Assembly (NCBI GenBank): GCA_947646735.1
Contig: CANTFK010000666.1
Span: 620,001-684,000, forward strand
DNA from: Peronospora farinosa
Taxonomy: Eukaryota > Oomycota > Peronosporomycetes > Peronosporales > Peronosporaceae
Length of the DNA stretch: 64,000 bases
Direction: 5' to 3'
The notes below the pieces were generated by a model that searched no databases, was not told the DNA's origin, and was given only the letters and a program-made list of their open reading frames with translations. A program made the translations under genes and the position numbers. This document shows positions 62,528-64,000 of this stretch, one piece after another (positions within the stretch are counted from its first letter, which is position 1; the number at the start of each line of letters is the position of its first letter).

Positions 62528-64000
62528 TTAGCTTCTATCTGCACTGGCAGCCCTCGTAAATTGCGTCCCAGCGCTTGATTTTTCTTGATGCAATGGGAAA
62601 CACCAACTACGAGTGTCATCATTCGAGAGGTAGTCACAAAGCCAGTGTGCTGTAACGTTATCGGCCCTCGTAAGAGCACTTCGAATAGCATTCCGTGAAG
62701 TCACATCCTCGAAGACAGTATTATGTAGCACCCACAGCAACAACTTGCGGACATTGTTTTCTAGAGCGATACGAATGACAACCACGCGATCGCTTTCAGA
62801 CAACCACCAAGTAACTTCAACGTACCTCCTGTCAATCACGTGACTTGAGGCAAGAGAGATCGCTGTATGAACGCTCAATGGGGCCCCATTCTCAATCATC
62901 CACCTCATCAATACGATATTATTATGATCGGCAGCAATAGCAACATATTGACACTTTTCCTGTTCGCTTCTGCGATCGAAAAATTGTCGAGCCATGACCA
63001 AATATCCACGTTGCAGCGCTAGATCAAGCAGTGTGATCACACCTGCGCTACACTCATCACTGTGGAAGATCTCGAGCATTCTCAATAACTCGTTCCACAA
63101 TGGAGAAGCTGGAGTATCACCCTCATTTGAAAGCTGGTTTAACAGCCTCAGGAAGCACGAGTACATTCCACGTCGGAAGATCCCGGAATGACGTCGCATC
63201 AATGCGATAGCTACCTTCGCATAGCCTTCTTTAGCAACAGCACCTAGACCCCATTCAGAACCCCGTTGCGTCGTGTTTTCATCTAGATAGACAACCACAT
63301 CTAAATGACCGCGCCAAGCAGCTTCTTCCATCAAATCATCAAGACACATTTCCGGTTTGTGCTCGACTAGCCACTTGACCACCTCCAAATGGCCTTCGCA
63401 AACTGGCCAATACATAATAGAATTATTGCATCCTTCGGACCTATATTCGTGCAACCACTTGACGACGTGCAGGTGTCCTTGAATTGCAGCAGAAGTCATT
63501 GCGTTTGTCGTACATCCTTCATTTCGATTCTCGTGCAGCCATTGCACAATATCAAGACGTCCTTCTTTTGCAGACGCATCCATCGCATTCGTTGTACAGC
63601 CATCGTATCCTTGTTCGTGCAGCCACTTGAGTACATGAAGCTGACCCCCTCTTGCCGCATGATCCATTACATTCGAATGACATTTCGGACGAAAATGTTG
63701 ATGTAGCCATTGCAGCATGGCCAAATCTCCGTTAGAGGCAGCCGTTTCAGCAGCGCGCTCGGAGCAGCCAGCGTTGCAATTCTCAAACAACCACTTGACG
63801 ACATCGAAGTGACCGCCACTGACTGCCACATCCATGATACTAGTGGTGCACACACCATCACAACAAACTTGTTGGTGTAGCCATTGTAGTATTTCTAGAT
63901 GTCCATTTATTGCGGCTGAAGCCATTGCTGATGCCATCTGTTCCCTACAAACGTTCTCATATAACCACTGCACAACTTCGAAGTGGCCCTTTCTAGCGGC
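62528..64000 (-). CDS. ankyrin-repeat protein, truncated by window edge
   Basis: Reverse-strand frame open to the window end, so the N-terminus is missing; at least 490 aa are visible. About seven or more ankyrin-type repeats of roughly 27-33 residues occur, built around GHLEVVKWLHE..., for example ARKGHFEVVQWLYENV, GHLEILQWLHQQVC, GGHFDVVKWLFENC, GRLDIVQWLHENRNEGC and GHLHVVKWLHEYRSEGC. After residue 215 the repeats become irregular and end in a 150-residue region with an ankyrin-like look (VLMRWMIENGAPLSVHTAIS). The repeats with conserved N/C-terminal Cys (xxGCxxNAM) are typical of large oomycete ankyrin families. Such proteins mediate protein contacts; partner unknown. Confidence 0.88.
   Translation of the reverse strand, partial: AARKGHFEVVQWLYENVCREQMASAMASAAINGHLEILQWLHQQVCCDGVCTTSIMDVAVSGGHFDVVKWLFENCNAGCSERAAETAASNGDLAMLQWLHQHFRPKCHSNVMDHAARGGQLHVLKWLHEQGYDGCTTNAMDASAKEGRLDIVQWLHENRNEGCTTNAMTSAAIQGHLHVVKWLHEYRSEGCNNSIMYWPVCEGHLEVVKWLVEHKPEMCLDDLMEEAAWRGHLDVVVYLDENTTQRGSEWGLGAVAKEGYAKVAIALMRRHSGIFRRGMYSCFLRLLNQLSNEGDTPASPLWNELLRMLEIFHSDECSAGVITLLDLALQRGYLVMARQFFDRRSEQEKCQYVAIAADHNNIVLMRWMIENGAPLSVHTAISLASSHVIDRRYVEVTWWLSESDRVVVIRIALENNVRKLLLWVLHNTVFEDVTSRNAIRSALTRADNVTAHWLCDYLSNDDTRSWCFPLHQEKSSAGTQFTRAASADRS

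Noticed and set aside
1..64000. CRISPR arrays, operons, Shine-Dalgarno sites
   Set aside because: The window is clearly eukaryotic: spliced genes, spliceosome and ESCRT proteins; no direct-repeat/spacer arrays were seen.

Overview
The window is nuclear DNA of an oomycete, most likely a Peronosporales species (Phytophthora or a downy mildew). The evidence is short GT-AG introns (about 55-240 nt) with CTAAC-type branch points, bZIP proteins with an altered invariant Asn as described in Phytophthora infestans, a calpain-7-type gene relic, Ty1/copia relics and ankyrin-repeat genes. There are no operons. Genes lie on both strands as islands separated by 0.3-3 kb of apparently non-coding or decayed sequence. 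Gene models were joined by hand from splice signals and reading-frame phase, so every junction is an inference unless it restores a recognisable family.

Region by region. 1-9.8 kb: SMG7/EST1-like NMD factor, NDUFAF4-like complex I assembly factor, RRN3 (Pol I initiation), and a fibronectin-III/coiled-coil protein. 9.9-14.8 kb: a dead calpain-7-like gene broken by a homopolymer block, a mitochondrial CoA-type carrier with an N-terminal extension, and cytochrome b561. 16-20.4 kb: SF3B4 with homopolymer frameshifts and a tandem pair of divergent bZIP factors. 21-34 kb: RNA m5U methyltransferase, an NFG-type kinase, CXC/tesmin protein, exosome RRP41, PAM18 import J-protein, a second kinase, and a branched-chain acyl-CoA dehydrogenase. 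35-46.7 kb: a small unknown protein, a probable copia relic, a third kinase, RINT1/Tip20, and a Cys-type bZIP. 48.5-64 kb: CWC22, a metal-ligand-poor SOD-like protein, a coiled-coil protein, a pair of cysteine-module genes (one fused to lumazine synthase), VPS25, a copia relic, a trypsin-fold protein with Cys at the nucleophile position, a COMMD protein, a mitochondrial membrane-anchored protein, and an ankyrin protein cut by the window end.

Most genes are ordinary housekeeping genes (RNA processing: SMG7, SF3B4, RRP41, CWC22; mitochondria: NDUFAF4-like, carrier, PAM18, acyl-CoA dehydrogenase; trafficking: RINT1, VPS25, COMMD). The most unusual locus is 53112-55243. There a lumazine synthase carries a C-terminal tail built from a seven-cysteine module, and the neighbouring gene carries three more copies of the same module with identical spacing. 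Other notable items are the SOD-like protein that lost most copper/zinc ligands, three related kinases lacking the catalytic-loop Lys, and bZIPs with Met, Val or Cys in place of the invariant Asn. Some frame breaks sit in homopolymers and may be assembly errors.
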